Position numbers and translations under genes: made by a program. A DNA stretch of 31,027 bases from CAYRZL01 sp964428795 (GTDB lineage: Bacteria > Bacillota > Clostridia > Lachnospirales > Lachnospiraceae), in contig CAYRZL010000023.1 of assembly GCA_964428795.1 (NCBI GenBank), forward strand, positions 1 to 31,027, written 5' to 3'. Positions 1-7,815 of this stretch are shown here, piece by piece (within the stretch, counting starts at the first letter, position 1; each line of letters starts with the position of its first letter). The notes beneath the pieces were generated by a model. The model ran no database searches. It saw nothing but the letters and a program-made list of their open reading frames with translations, and was not told the origin of the DNA.

Positions 1-51
1 GAGGATTCGCCAGGCTATGATGTGTGCAATGAATGTGGTGCTACAAAGTAA
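1..51 (+). CDS. C-terminal end of an unknown protein with a CxxC pair
   Basis: Reading frame 1 is open from the first base and stops at a TAA at 49-51, leaving 16 residues ending in CNECGATK. The Cys-x2-Cys pair close to the C-terminus resembles the last knuckle of a zinc ribbon or rubredoxin-like fold. The rest of the gene lies upstream of the window, so no function can be given. The next 200 bases are very AT-rich and non-coding. Confidence 0.45.
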   Translation, partial: EDSPGYDVCNECGATK

Positions 52-160
52 GATTTACTTATTTCGAAGAAATTAAAGTAAAAAACATTGCATATGTTGT
101 TAGAAAGTGTAAAATAAAAAAATGTAATAAAATTGTAACTAAAAAATTAGAGAATGGTTG

Positions 161-190
161 TTGACTAATGTGAAGAATATATGGTAAAAT
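161..190 (+). promoter_or_regulatory. Sigma-A promoter with extended -10
   Basis: A TTGACT -35 box at 161-166 and a TAAAAT -10 box at 185-190 are separated by 18 bases, and the -10 is preceded by TGG, an extended -10 element. It sits about 75 bases upstream of the ATG at 266 and is the only good promoter seen for the three-gene block that follows. Confidence 0.6.
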
Positions 191-265
191 ACAGAAGGTC
201 TATAGATGGTGACCTTTTGGTAACTATATTTGCACCAAAAGAGCCGGAACAGAGGATTTTCTTTT

Positions 266-1282
266 ATGTGCAAAAGAACAAAAAAGAAAAAAAATAAAAA
301 GATAAGCACGCGGAAAGTTATTTTTATTTGTCTGATTCCGATTGGTTTGTTTGCAGCCTGTTTTGGACTGATGAAATGGGGCGATGTACGTTATGCCTTT
401 TTTGAAAGCGTTGTAAATGGGATGCGCGACTCACATCATTTTGATGGCAGCATATGGTATACGGGTATGATTACGATCGTGGCAGCTATCATTGCTGCGA
501 TTCCGGGTATTATATGTGGAATATTGGCGCTTGTACAGTCTCAGCGTCTGCATGAGCTGGAGGATCGTTATCATCTTCCGGTTTTTACGATTCAGAATAT
601 CAGTCTGAGGGCGAGAGAAATTGAAGCCGACTATCTCACTTCCATTGTATTTCAGGAAAGGGAGGAAGTAAAGAGACTACAGAAAAGCGGATGGACATAT
701 GATTTTATATTAGAAATTTCTTTTCAGACAAATGATAATGGTTTTATCGGCAGCTTTTCTCTGGATGAGATACATTTGTCTTTTGGTAAATCATATAAGG
801 AATTCTTTTTTGATCCTGCTGTTTTTTTGAATGATCGGTCAAAGAAGGGCGAAAAAAAGAAGGGCAAAAAAAAGAAAGGCGAAAAAAAGAAGGGCGAAAA
901 AAAGAAAGAAAAGCGGGATGAATGTAAAACAACGGATTACTTCTTTACCGATTTCTACAGAAAATGTAAAAACGGTTCGGTTTTATATACTTATAAGAAA
1001 AGATTAAATGCTCTGGTTGATGATGATCAGAAAGATAATCTGGAATATACATATTCCTATCGTCAGCATTCGATGCCGGAGTTCAGGTATATGTTTATGA
1101 CATGTCAGTTTTCCTATACATGTGATTATCGTTCTGGTCAAAGAATTGTGCTTTGTACTTATCTGGACATGGATGAGAGAAAAGACGGGGAGAGTAAATG
1201 GTATTATTTTCAAACATCTAACGGCGTTTTTGTAAAGCTGGAAGATAAGAAAAAAGGAATCGGCAAAAGGAATAGCAAATAA
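266..1282 (+). CDS. Two-helix membrane protein with lysine-rich repeat, unknown function
   Basis: The start chosen is the ATG at 266, because AGAGGA at 251-256 lies nine bases upstream; a TTG at 230 in the same frame has no comparable site. This gives 338 residues. A very basic N-terminus is followed by a hydrophobic segment (VIFICLIPIGLFAACFGLM) and a second one (MITIVAAIIAAIPGIICGIL), predicting a membrane protein with a short loop and a C-terminal soluble part of about 230 residues. That soluble part contains a KKGEK-type low-complexity run encoded by a 15-bp tandem repeat at 844-903. No family is recognised. It is the first gene of a small AT-rich group, nine bases ahead of a TTG and fifteen ahead of the ATG of the next, phosphoribosyltransferase-like gene, so the two are probably co-transcribed and may act together. 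Confidence 0.6.
   Translation: MCKRTKKKKNKKISTRKVIFICLIPIGLFAACFGLMKWGDVRYAFFESVVNGMRDSHHFDGSIWYTGMITIVAAIIAAIPGIICGILALVQSQRLHELEDRYHLPVFTIQNISLRAREIEADYLTSIVFQEREEVKRLQKSGWTYDFILEISFQTNDNGFIGSFSLDEIHLSFGKSYKEFFFDPAVFLNDRSKKGEKKKGKKKKGEKKKGEKKKEKRDECKTTDYFFTDFYRKCKNGSVLYTYKKRLNALVDDDQKDNLEYTYSYRQHSMPEFRYMFMTCQFSYTCDYRSGQRIVLCTYLDMDERKDGESKWYYFQTSNGVFVKLEDKKKGIGKRNSK
844..903 (+). repeat. Four tandem 15-bp units encoding KKGEK-type repeats
   Basis: Four consecutive 15-bp copies of GAAGGGCGAAAAAAA (with one or two substitutions) begin at 844, 859, 874 and 889, with a partial copy after 903. The period is a multiple of three, so changes in copy number would alter protein length without shifting the frame. 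Confidence 0.8.
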
Positions 1283-1297
1283 TGCGGAAAGTTGAAA

Positions 1298-2375
1298 ATG
1301 TATATGAATGAAAAATTGCTACAAAAGAAAAGTATTTTACTAAAAAGAATTTCAGAGAGAGAATATTATCAGCTTCTCAGTTATGTTGAGTCTATTTTCC
1401 TTGCGGATGCGGATTTGATTATTCTACTGGCAAGAAAATTCTCAAATCTTTTTGATGCGCTTTTGCCCCTGGTGATCGCAGAAAACAGGATCTGGATAGA
1501 AAAGAAATATCAGGAGATGGTAAATAGAAGAGGTGGCAAAGCACCTGTTATTATATCGAGCCGTGCTCTGGAATATTATGAAGAGGATATAAAAAATCAC
1601 ACATATGAATCGATAATGTTAGTGGATGATATGATCGTCCACGGTGGCACATTACAGGGAATATATAAAAAAATCTTTGATATGTTTGAAAAGAACGAGG
1701 TGCGCCCATCTTTGGCTGTAAAAGCATATGCATCTCAGCGGGGGCTTCGTATTCTGGGCTCCGGTGATTATGGTGTTGATATTGTAAACCGGTTGAGCAG
1801 AGTGAAGAAGGAAAAAGTGATGCAGGCGGCTATCTGCTTCACTTGAAAGGTTATCCGGTTTCTTTGATTATTGATAAAATAAAAGATGGTTTGATGACAA
1901 AGAGGGATGCGGTGATATCTGTGCTTCGTGCAATGGATATGGGGTCGGCATCATTGTTGGCAGAAAGCTTTCATGTTGGCGGCTTAAATATGCATTCATT
2001 CCATTGATTCATGACGGTGAGGAAAATTATAAGTATATAGAAGATAATTATTTTCCGTTTTTGTACGGAGGATATCTGATTGAGCAAAGGCTTGGCGGCA
2101 TCACGTTTTCTGATGCTGGTAATTTGGATGAAAAGAAATCAGATATGGAAGAAATTATAGAATTAAAACAGAGTTTCTTCAATCAAATGAAAGCGTATTG
2201 GAATGAACAGAAGAAATATTTTTTGAATGAGGACATCGAAGATGTTATTTTAAATGGAATAACTGAAGAGTATGGATTATTGCTTGACAGGGGTATTTTT
2301 GCTATGCAGGGAGATCCTGCTGTACAAAAGGCAATAGAAATTGCAGACTCTATCATTGATGAGGTGAGGATGTAG
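1298..2375 (+). pseudogene. Frameshifted phosphoribosyltransferase-like gene
   Basis: Three reading frames follow one another and read as one protein. The first (from the ATG at 1298, preceded by GGAAAG) runs to 1846 and contains VDDMIVHGGTL, with Asp110-Asp111, which resembles the PRPP-binding loop of type I phosphoribosyltransferases. A second frame is protein-like from about 1790 (VEQSEEGKSDAGGYLLHLKG) to about 1975, and a third from about 1941-1983 to the TAG at 2373. Restoring one base near 1790 and one near the G4 run at 1941-1944 or somewhat later would give a 359-residue protein. The C-terminal third is acidic and helical with no recognised family. The nucleotide substrate cannot be told. 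The lesions may be real decay or base-calling errors; the neighbouring assembly gap makes error possible. Confidence 0.6.
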
Positions 2376-2381
2376 AAGTAT

Positions 2382-3148
2382 ATGTGTACTGTACAGAAGA
2401 TGAAAATTGTTCATACCTATAATTGTATTTCGCATAGCAGAGGTGATGGCGGAAGGCGGGAAAGTATTCGCGTGGGCAGAACAAATGGAAGCGGTGTCTG
2501 TCTGGATTTTGATCAGTATTTCATTTTAAAGTTTTTATTGCAGAATAGAGCCAATGACAGAATAGAGCTTTATCAGGAGAATGAGAGAATTAGATATCCT
2601 ATCTGTTCTGTTCGTTTGGTGAAATGTCTGCTATCTGCATTGACCTGCTATATGATTGATGGACATCATAAGAAGAATAATGAAATTTATCTGGTAGTAA
2701 CCTATGCACTCCGTTCTCTTCAACAGACATTTTGTAGTGTTTGGGATGTGGAAGAGGGGAGTGAGGTCTGGGATAAAGTTGATGAAGAAGCAGGTTTTGA
2801 CTCTAAGATATATACGAATGAAGAGATGTNNNNNNNNNNNNNNNNNNNNNNNNNNNNNNNNNNNNNNNNNNNNNNNNNNNNNNNNNNNNNNNNNNNNNNN
2901 NNNNNNNNNNNNNNNNNNNNNNNNNNNNNAAAGTTGATGAAGAAGCAGGTTTTGACTCTAAGATATATACGAATGAAGAGATGTACCAAAAGACTGTCTG
3001 TAAAATAAAAGAGATCGATGAACAGGTAAAAAAATGGGATTGGGAGCATATAGATGCTTTGCACAAAAGGAAAAATTTAAATACAGCAAGGATCCACCTG
3101 TGCAGAAGTCAAAATATTCCGGATTTTCCCATGTGCCCCGTTCCGTAA
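2382..3148 (+). CDS. Unknown protein, interrupted by an artefactual gap
   Basis: The frame opens with ATG at 2382 (TGAGGA eleven bases upstream), six bases after the preceding stop, and enters a 100-N gap at 2830. The 55 bases on each side of the gap are identical, so the gap plus one copy (155 bases) appears to be an assembly artefact. Removing them leaves 612 bases, exactly 204 codons, ending at the TAA at 3146-3148, i.e. 203 residues. The protein has an N-terminal stretch of mixed strands and helices, a Cys-containing helical middle (KCLLSALTCYMIDGHH) and a Lys/Glu-rich C-terminus (IKEIDEQVKKWDWEHIDAL). No family or motif is recognised. It closes the three-gene accessory block and is followed by a hairpin terminator. 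Confidence 0.55.
2775..2984. other. 100-N assembly gap flanked by an identical 55-bp duplication
   Basis: Bases 2775-2829 and 2930-2984 are identical over all 55 positions, and exactly 100 Ns lie between them. Two contig ends sharing a k-mer-length overlap were most likely scaffolded without being merged. Collapsing the overlap restores one continuous reading frame. Confidence 0.9.
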
Positions 3149-3170
3149 TCAAATCGAAAGAGAGAATAGT

Positions 3171-3210
3171 TCTGTTTTGCTTCAAATAGCAAAACAGGGC
3201 TATTTTATTG
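3171..3210 (+). terminator. Hairpin terminator after the accessory block
   Basis: CTGTTTTGC (3172-3180) pairs with GCAAAACAG (3189-3197) around an eight-base loop, followed by GGCTATTTTATT. It lies 24 bases after the stop codon at 3148 and is correctly placed to end the plus-strand transcript. Confidence 0.6.
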
Positions 3211-3223
3211 CCATACAATGAGC

Positions 3224-3264
3224 AAGAAAGCCGAATTGCAGAACTGTCGCAATTCGGCTTTCTT
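3224..3264 (-). terminator. Terminator of argG (possibly bidirectional)
   Basis: A perfect 16-bp inverted repeat (arms 3224-3239 and 3249-3264, nine-base loop) begins 22 bases beyond the argG stop on the minus strand. Each arm ends in TTTCTT on its own strand, so it could act in both directions between the convergent transcripts. Confidence 0.75.
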
Positions 3265-3285
3265 GAATGATGTTTCTGATCGTTC

Positions 3286-4506
3286 TTATGAATTTTTCTC
3301 GGCTTCAGCCATTTTCATGGCACGAACCTTCAGCGGCAGACCGAACAGTGTAATGAATCCCTCCGCATCGTGGTGATCGTAAAGATCTCCGGTGGTGAAG
3401 GAAGCCAGCGACTCGCTGTACAGGCTGTATGGAGAAGTAGTGCCGGCTTTGATGATATTGCCTTTGTAAAGTTTGAATTTAACTTCACCGGTCACATATT
3501 TCTGGGTGGATTCCACAAATGCCTGAACTGCCTCACGCAGCGGTGTGAACCATTTTCCTTCATATACGATCTGAGCCATCTTATTGCCCATATCTTTCTT
3601 TACTTCCATCGTAGCCCGATCCAAAACAAGCTCCTCCAACTGGTCGTGTGCCTCCATCAGAATCGTTCCGCCCGGCGTCTCATATACACCACGGGATTTC
3701 ATACCAACGACACGGTTCTCTACGATATCCACGATACCGATTCCGTGTTTGCCTCCCAGACGATTCAGCTCGCGGATGATGTCAGAAACTTTCATTTCAA
3801 CACCGTTTACAGATTTCGGAACACCTGCTTCAAATGTCATGGTTACATATTCGCCTTCATCCGGTGCTTTTTCAGGAGATACGCCCAAAACAAGAAGATG
3901 ATCATAGTTCGGCTCGTTTGAAGGATCTTCCAGCTCAAGACCTTCATGGCTGATGTGCCACAGGTTACGGTCACGACTGTAGGACTGATCTGCGGAAAAT
4001 GGAAGGTCAATGCCATGTGCTTTACAATATTCAATCTCATCCTCACGGGACTGCATCGTCCATTTATCATCACGCCATGCAGCGATAATTTTAAGATCAG
4101 GAGCCAATGCCTTGATACCAAGCTCAAAACGAATCTGGTCATTTCCCTTACCGGTTGCACCGTGGCAGATCGCAGAAGCGCCTTCCTTGCGGGCAACCTC
4201 TACCAGTGTTTTCGCAATACCCGGGCGGGCCATAGAGGTACCAAGGAGATATTTGTTTTCATAAACAGCGCCTGCCTGTACACAAGGCATAATATAGTCA
4301 TCGCAGAATTCATCGGTAATATCCTCGATATATAATTTAGATGCACCTGAGTATTTAGCACGTTCCTCAAGACCATCCAGCTCTTCGCCCTGTCCACAGT
4401 CGATACAGCAGCAGATAACCTCATAATCATAATTTTCTTTCAGCCATGGGATGATGGCTGTGGTGTCAAGTCCGCCAGAGTAAGCAAGAATTACTTTTTC
4501 TTTCAT
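3286..4506 (-). CDS. argG: Argininosuccinate synthase
   Basis: ArgG condenses citrulline and aspartate with ATP to argininosuccinate in the cytosol, the penultimate step of arginine synthesis. The 406-residue product has the usual length. It opens with the PP-loop ATP-binding motif AYSGGLDTT (residues 8-16), continues with GATGKGNDQIRFE, which family members use to bind citrulline and aspartate, and contains the conserved YDHLL and VNGVEMK regions. The ATG at 4504-4506 follows AAAGGA on the minus strand. argG is transcribed away from argC and shares a roughly 365-bp control region with it. argH, the usual partner, is not in the window. Confidence 0.97.
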   Translation of the reverse strand: MKEKVILAYSGGLDTTAIIPWLKENYDYEVICCCIDCGQGEELDGLEERAKYSGASKLYIEDITDEFCDDYIMPCVQAGAVYENKYLLGTSMARPGIAKTLVEVARKEGASAICHGATGKGNDQIRFELGIKALAPDLKIIAAWRDDKWTMQSREDEIEYCKAHGIDLPFSADQSYSRDRNLWHISHEGLELEDPSNEPNYDHLLVLGVSPEKAPDEGEYVTMTFEAGVPKSVNGVEMKVSDIIRELNRLGGKHGIGIVDIVENRVVGMKSRGVYETPGGTILMEAHDQLEELVLDRATMEVKKDMGNKMAQIVYEGKWFTPLREAVQAFVESTQKYVTGEVKFKLYKGNIIKAGTTSPYSLYSESLASFTTGDLYDHHDAEGFITLFGLPLKVRAMKMAEAEKNS

Positions 4507-4592
4507 GTTTTTTATCCTTTCTTTTTAAAGTTACTTGAACTGTTATTCGTTTTATATGGCAATGAATGCATCATTTGATATGCACAGAAAGT

Positions 4593-4621
4593 ATAATACA
4601 TGAAATTACATGAGAAAGCAA
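4593..4621 (-). promoter_or_regulatory. Candidate argG promoter overlapping a CATG dyad
   Basis: On the minus strand TTGCTT (4621-4616) and TATTAT (4598-4593) are spaced by 17 bases, about 85 bases before the argG start. The spacer contains the dyad CATGAAATTACATG at 4599-4612, which resembles an ArgR/AhrC half-site pair and could let the arginine repressor block this promoter. Another short dyad, TGCAT/ATGCA, is at 4568-4584. Confidence 0.4.
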
Positions 4622-4703
4622 GTGAAAAAATATACATAAATTATTTATAAAAATTCATGATGTTGTGCAAAGGTAACAGAAATAAAAAAATATGAGAAAA
4701 CAC

Positions 4704-4732
4704 TTTATTTATATAAAAGAATGTGCTATATT
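4704..4732 (+). promoter_or_regulatory. Candidate argC operon promoter
   Basis: TTTATT (4704-4709) and TATATT (4727-4732) are spaced by 17 bases, and the -10 is preceded by TGC as an extended -10 element. The -35 box is weak. It would give a leader of about 130 bases before the argC start. The 366-bp gap between argG and argC holds only this and the neighbouring regulatory sites; no T-box or riboswitch was recognised. Confidence 0.4.
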
Positions 4733-4784
4733 ATGAAAAGTGCTTTCAGAAGCATATTTTTTGTTATGTATAAAATTTCAGAAG

Positions 4785-4823
4785 TATGAATAATTATGCA
4801 AGCATAATGTATAAATGCATAGA
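4785..4823 (+). promoter_or_regulatory. Candidate tandem ArgR/AhrC operator boxes
   Basis: TATGAATAATTATGCAAG at 4785-4802 matches the general ARG-box pattern TGAAT-N4-ATTCA with a single mismatch in the arms. A looser palindromic copy (ATGTATAAATGCAT) begins a few bases later. Paired ARG boxes are the usual arrangement for the hexameric arginine repressor. Being downstream of the predicted promoter, they could act as a roadblock; this is inference. Confidence 0.45.
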
Positions 4824-4872
4824 AAAACGGAGCAGCTTATACATACATATAAAAAAGAAAGAGGAAGAGGTT

Positions 4873-5928
4873 ATGATAAAAGCAGGAATTATCGGAGCGA
4901 CCGGATATGCGGGTGCGGAGCTGGTACGTCTCCTTTTGAATCACAAAGAGGTGGAGATCGCATGGTATGGCTCCCGCAGTTACATTGATCAGAAGTACGC
5001 TTCTGTATATCAGAACATGTTTCAGTTAGTGGATGCTGCCTGTCTGGATGACAACATTGCTGAGCTGGCAAGGCAGGTAGATGTGATTTTTACCGCAACG
5101 CCTCAGGGATTTCTGGCTTCCGTTCTTACGGAAGAGATTTTGAGTCAGACAAAAATCGTAGACCTGAGTGCAGATTTTCGGATTAAGGATGTAAAGACTT
5201 ACGAAGAATGGTATAAAATCGAGCATAAAAGTCCGCAGTTTATTGATGAGGCGGTTTATGGTCTGTGTGAGATCAACAGAAATAAGGTGAAGAATGCAAG
5301 ATTGATTGCAAATCCGGGCTGTTATACCACATGCTCCATTTTGACTGCATATCCCCTTGTAAAAGAGGGGCTGATTGATGTAGATACGCTTGTGATCGAT
5401 GCAAAGTCAGGAACCTCCGGAGCGGGGCGCGGTGCCAAGGTTGCAAATCTGTTCTGTGAAGTAAATGAAAATATGAAGGCTTACGGTGTGGCAAGCCACA
5501 GACACACGCCAGAGATAGAGGAACAGCTTGGATACGCAGCAGGCAGAGAAGTGGTTTTAAACTTTACACCTCATCTGGTTCCCATGAACCGTGGTATTTT
5601 AGCTACTGAGTATGCGAAACTGATTCGTAAGCCGGATGGCAGCCTTCCCACAAAAGAGAATATCAGGGCAGCGTATGATAAGTATTATAAAGATGAAAAA
5701 TTTATCCGTGTACTGGAGGATGGTGTGCTGCCGGAGACAAAATGGGTGGAAGGCAGCAATTATGTCGATATCAATTTTGTCATCGATGAGAGAACCGGAC
5801 GGGTGATCATGCTGGGAGCTATCGATAACCTGGTAAAAGGCGCAGCAGGACAGGCGGTACAGAATATGAATCTCCTGTTTGGATATAAGGAATCGGAAGG
5901 GCTTGAGCTGGTACCGATGTTCCCGTAG
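4873..5928 (+). CDS. argC: N-acetyl-gamma-glutamyl-phosphate reductase
   Basis: ArgC reduces N-acetylglutamyl 5-phosphate to the semialdehyde with NADPH, the third step of arginine synthesis. The start is the ATG at 4873, preceded by GAGGAAGAGG; an in-frame upstream extension lies within the operator region and was rejected. The 351-residue protein starts with the nucleotide-binding motif GATGYAG (residues 8-14) and carries the catalytic cysteine in NPGCYTT (Cys150), followed by the SGTSGAGR loop and the HRHTPEI segment typical of type 1 ArgC. It leads a plus-strand operon that continues with an acetyltransferase 53 bases downstream and with argJ, argB and argD. Confidence 0.97.
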   Translation: MIKAGIIGATGYAGAELVRLLLNHKEVEIAWYGSRSYIDQKYASVYQNMFQLVDAACLDDNIAELARQVDVIFTATPQGFLASVLTEEILSQTKIVDLSADFRIKDVKTYEEWYKIEHKSPQFIDEAVYGLCEINRNKVKNARLIANPGCYTTCSILTAYPLVKEGLIDVDTLVIDAKSGTSGAGRGAKVANLFCEVNENMKAYGVASHRHTPEIEEQLGYAAGREVVLNFTPHLVPMNRGILATEYAKLIRKPDGSLPTKENIRAAYDKYYKDEKFIRVLEDGVLPETKWVEGSNYVDINFVIDERTGRVIMLGAIDNLVKGAAGQAVQNMNLLFGYKESEGLELVPMFP

Positions 5929-5981
5929 ATCAAAGAGAAAGCGGTTTTTAAAGGCATGTTTGAGAAAGGATTTAGAGTACA

Positions 5982-6428
5982 ATGCAGATACGCCCCATGA
6001 CCATAGCAGATTATGATGAAGTATACAAATTATGGCAGACGATCAAAGGCTTTGGTCTGCGTTCTATCGACGATTCTTACGAGGGTACGGAGCGGTTCTT
6101 AAAAAGGAATCCGACGACCAGTATGGTGGCGGAACAAAGGGGAGCGATTGTGGGAGCGATTCTCTGCGGACATGACGGACGCACCGGGTATTTTTATCAT
6201 GTGTGTGTGAGAGAGGATCATAGAAAGCAGGGAATCGGTACAAAACTGGCATTGGCTTGTATGAGGGCATTGCAGGCGGAAGGGATCAATAAGGTCTGCC
6301 TGATTGCATTTAAGAAAAATCAGGGCGGAAATGAGTTCTGGAGGCGTGTGGGCTGGCGGTTCAGGGAGGATGTAAACTACTATGAGTTTATCCTCAACGA
6401 GGAAAATATTACCAGATTTGTTCAGTAG
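5982..6428 (+). CDS. GNAT acetyltransferase within the arginine operon
   Basis: This 148-residue protein is a single GNAT (Gcn5-related N-acetyltransferase) domain. The acetyl-CoA-binding motif A is seen as VREDHRKQGIGTKLALACM at about residues 77-95, with the characteristic Q-x-x-G-x-G core, and the C-terminal motif ends with NEFWRRVGWR. The start ATG at 5982 follows AGAAAGGA. It lies between argC and argJ with short gaps and is probably co-transcribed with them. This position makes N-acetylglutamate synthase a reasonable guess, as short GNAT proteins can make N-acetylglutamate to prime the cycle, but a role on another amine or on a protein is equally compatible with the sequence. The family is certain; the substrate is not. 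Confidence 0.85.
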   Translation: MQIRPMTIADYDEVYKLWQTIKGFGLRSIDDSYEGTERFLKRNPTTSMVAEQRGAIVGAILCGHDGRTGYFYHVCVREDHRKQGIGTKLALACMRALQAEGINKVCLIAFKKNQGGNEFWRRVGWRFREDVNYYEFILNEENITRFVQ

Positions 6429-6503
6429 AACCGTTACGATGTGCATGATGTACTTGTAAAAGGAGATTGATCAACATATATAAAAGAAAAGAGGAACAGA
6501 AAA

Positions 6504-7730
6504 ATGATCAGAAAGATAGAGGGCGGTGTAACCGCAGCAAAAGGATTTCAGGCGGCAGCGGCTGCTGCTGAGATCAAATACAAGGGCCGCATGGATATGG
6601 CTATGGTGTACTCTGAGGTTCCATGTAAGGCAGCAGGTACTTTTACAACAAATCTGGTAAAAGCTGCCCCGGTAAAATGGGATCAGCAGGTGGTATATTG
6701 CAGTGATTTTGCCCAGGCGGTCGTGGTAAATTCCGGCATTGCAAATGCATGTACCGGCGAGGAAGGCATGGGATATTGCAGAGAGACAGCAGAGCATGCG
6801 GCAAAGCTTCTGGATATTCCGTCGGATGCGGTGCTTGTTGCGTCCACGGGAGTGATCGGTATGCAGCTTCCGATAGATCGCCTGAAAGCGGGCGTGGAGG
6901 CTCTGGTGCCGAAGCTGGATCATTCAAGAGAGGCGGCATCTCTTGCATCACAGGCGATCATGACCACAGATACTCACCAGAAGGAAGTGGCAGTGACGTT
7001 TGAAGTGGGAGGAAAGACCGTTACCCTGGGCGGTATGTGCAAAGGGTCTGGTATGATACATCCGAATATGTGTACCATGCTTGGATTTTTAACTACGGAT
7101 CTTGCAATCTCAAAAGAGCTTTTGCAGGAAGCACTCAGTGAGGATGTGAAGGATACCTACAATATGATCACTGTGGATGGGGATACGTCTACAAATGATA
7201 CGGTTCTTTTGCTGGCAAACGGTCTGGCAGAAAATCCGGAGATTACGGAAAAAAATGCAGATTATGAGACATTCTGCAAAGCGCTGAACATGGTAAATAC
7301 CGAGATTGCAAAGATGATGGCAGGAGACGGAGAGGGAGCTACTGCATTGTTTGAGGTGAAGGTCATCCATGCGGCAGATAAAGAGCAGGCGAAGAAACTC
7401 AGCAAATCCGTGGTGGGCTCCAGCCTTTGTAAAGCGGCAATTTATGGACATGATGCCAACTGCGGAAGGTTTATCTGTGCCCTTGGTTATTCCGGTGTGC
7501 AGTTTGATCCGGATCATGTGGATCTGTTTTTTGAAAGTGCGGCAGGAAAGGTGCAGGTGATCGGTGATGGTGTGGCTTTACAGTATGATGAAGAGGAAGC
7601 CACAAAGATTTTGTCCGAGCCTGCAGTGACTGTGATCGCAGATATGAAAATGGGTGAGGAGCAGGCTACAGCATGGGGTTGTGATCTGACCTACGATTAT
7701 GTGAAGATAAATGCAGATTATCGTTCCTGA
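6504..7730 (+). CDS. argJ: Glutamate N-acetyltransferase (ornithine acetyltransferase)
   Basis: ArgJ moves the acetyl group from N-acetylornithine to glutamate, releasing ornithine and recycling the acetyl donor; some forms also use acetyl-CoA. The 408-residue precursor has the self-cleavage site in HPNMCTMLGFL, with Thr191 as the expected nucleophile that becomes the N-terminus of the beta chain. Other family landmarks are KAAPVKWD near the N-terminus, VNSGIANACTG, the GDTSTNDT loop and the conserved C-terminal DYVKINADYRS. The ATG at 6504 has GAGGA eight bases upstream. Whether this ArgJ is mono- or bifunctional cannot be read from sequence. If monofunctional, the upstream GNAT could supply the first N-acetylglutamate. 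Confidence 0.96.
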   Translation: MIRKIEGGVTAAKGFQAAAAAAEIKYKGRMDMAMVYSEVPCKAAGTFTTNLVKAAPVKWDQQVVYCSDFAQAVVVNSGIANACTGEEGMGYCRETAEHAAKLLDIPSDAVLVASTGVIGMQLPIDRLKAGVEALVPKLDHSREAASLASQAIMTTDTHQKEVAVTFEVGGKTVTLGGMCKGSGMIHPNMCTMLGFLTTDLAISKELLQEALSEDVKDTYNMITVDGDTSTNDTVLLLANGLAENPEITEKNADYETFCKALNMVNTEIAKMMAGDGEGATALFEVKVIHAADKEQAKKLSKSVVGSSLCKAAIYGHDANCGRFICALGYSGVQFDPDHVDLFFESAAGKVQVIGDGVALQYDEEEATKILSEPAVTVIADMKMGEEQATAWGCDLTYDYVKINADYRS

Positions 7731-7815
7731 TTTTACCGCTGAAAACAAGTAAGACAGAAGTAAGAGAGACACAGACTGCTGACGGAAAGGATGCAGAGTG
7801 TCCGTGGAGGATGAA

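Noticed and set aside
2775..2984. Genuine 55-bp tandem duplication
   Set aside because: Exactly 100 Ns separate the copies and collapse restores the frame, which fits scaffolding of overlapping contig ends.
3370..3921. Plus-strand open frame of 183 codons opposite argG
   Set aside because: argG is unmistakable on the minus strand, and this frame starts and ends within it without a ribosome binding site.
4507..4872. T-box or riboswitch leader for argC
   Set aside because: No T-box core sequence, specifier stem or known riboswitch pattern could be seen; ARG-box-like dyads explain regulation better.
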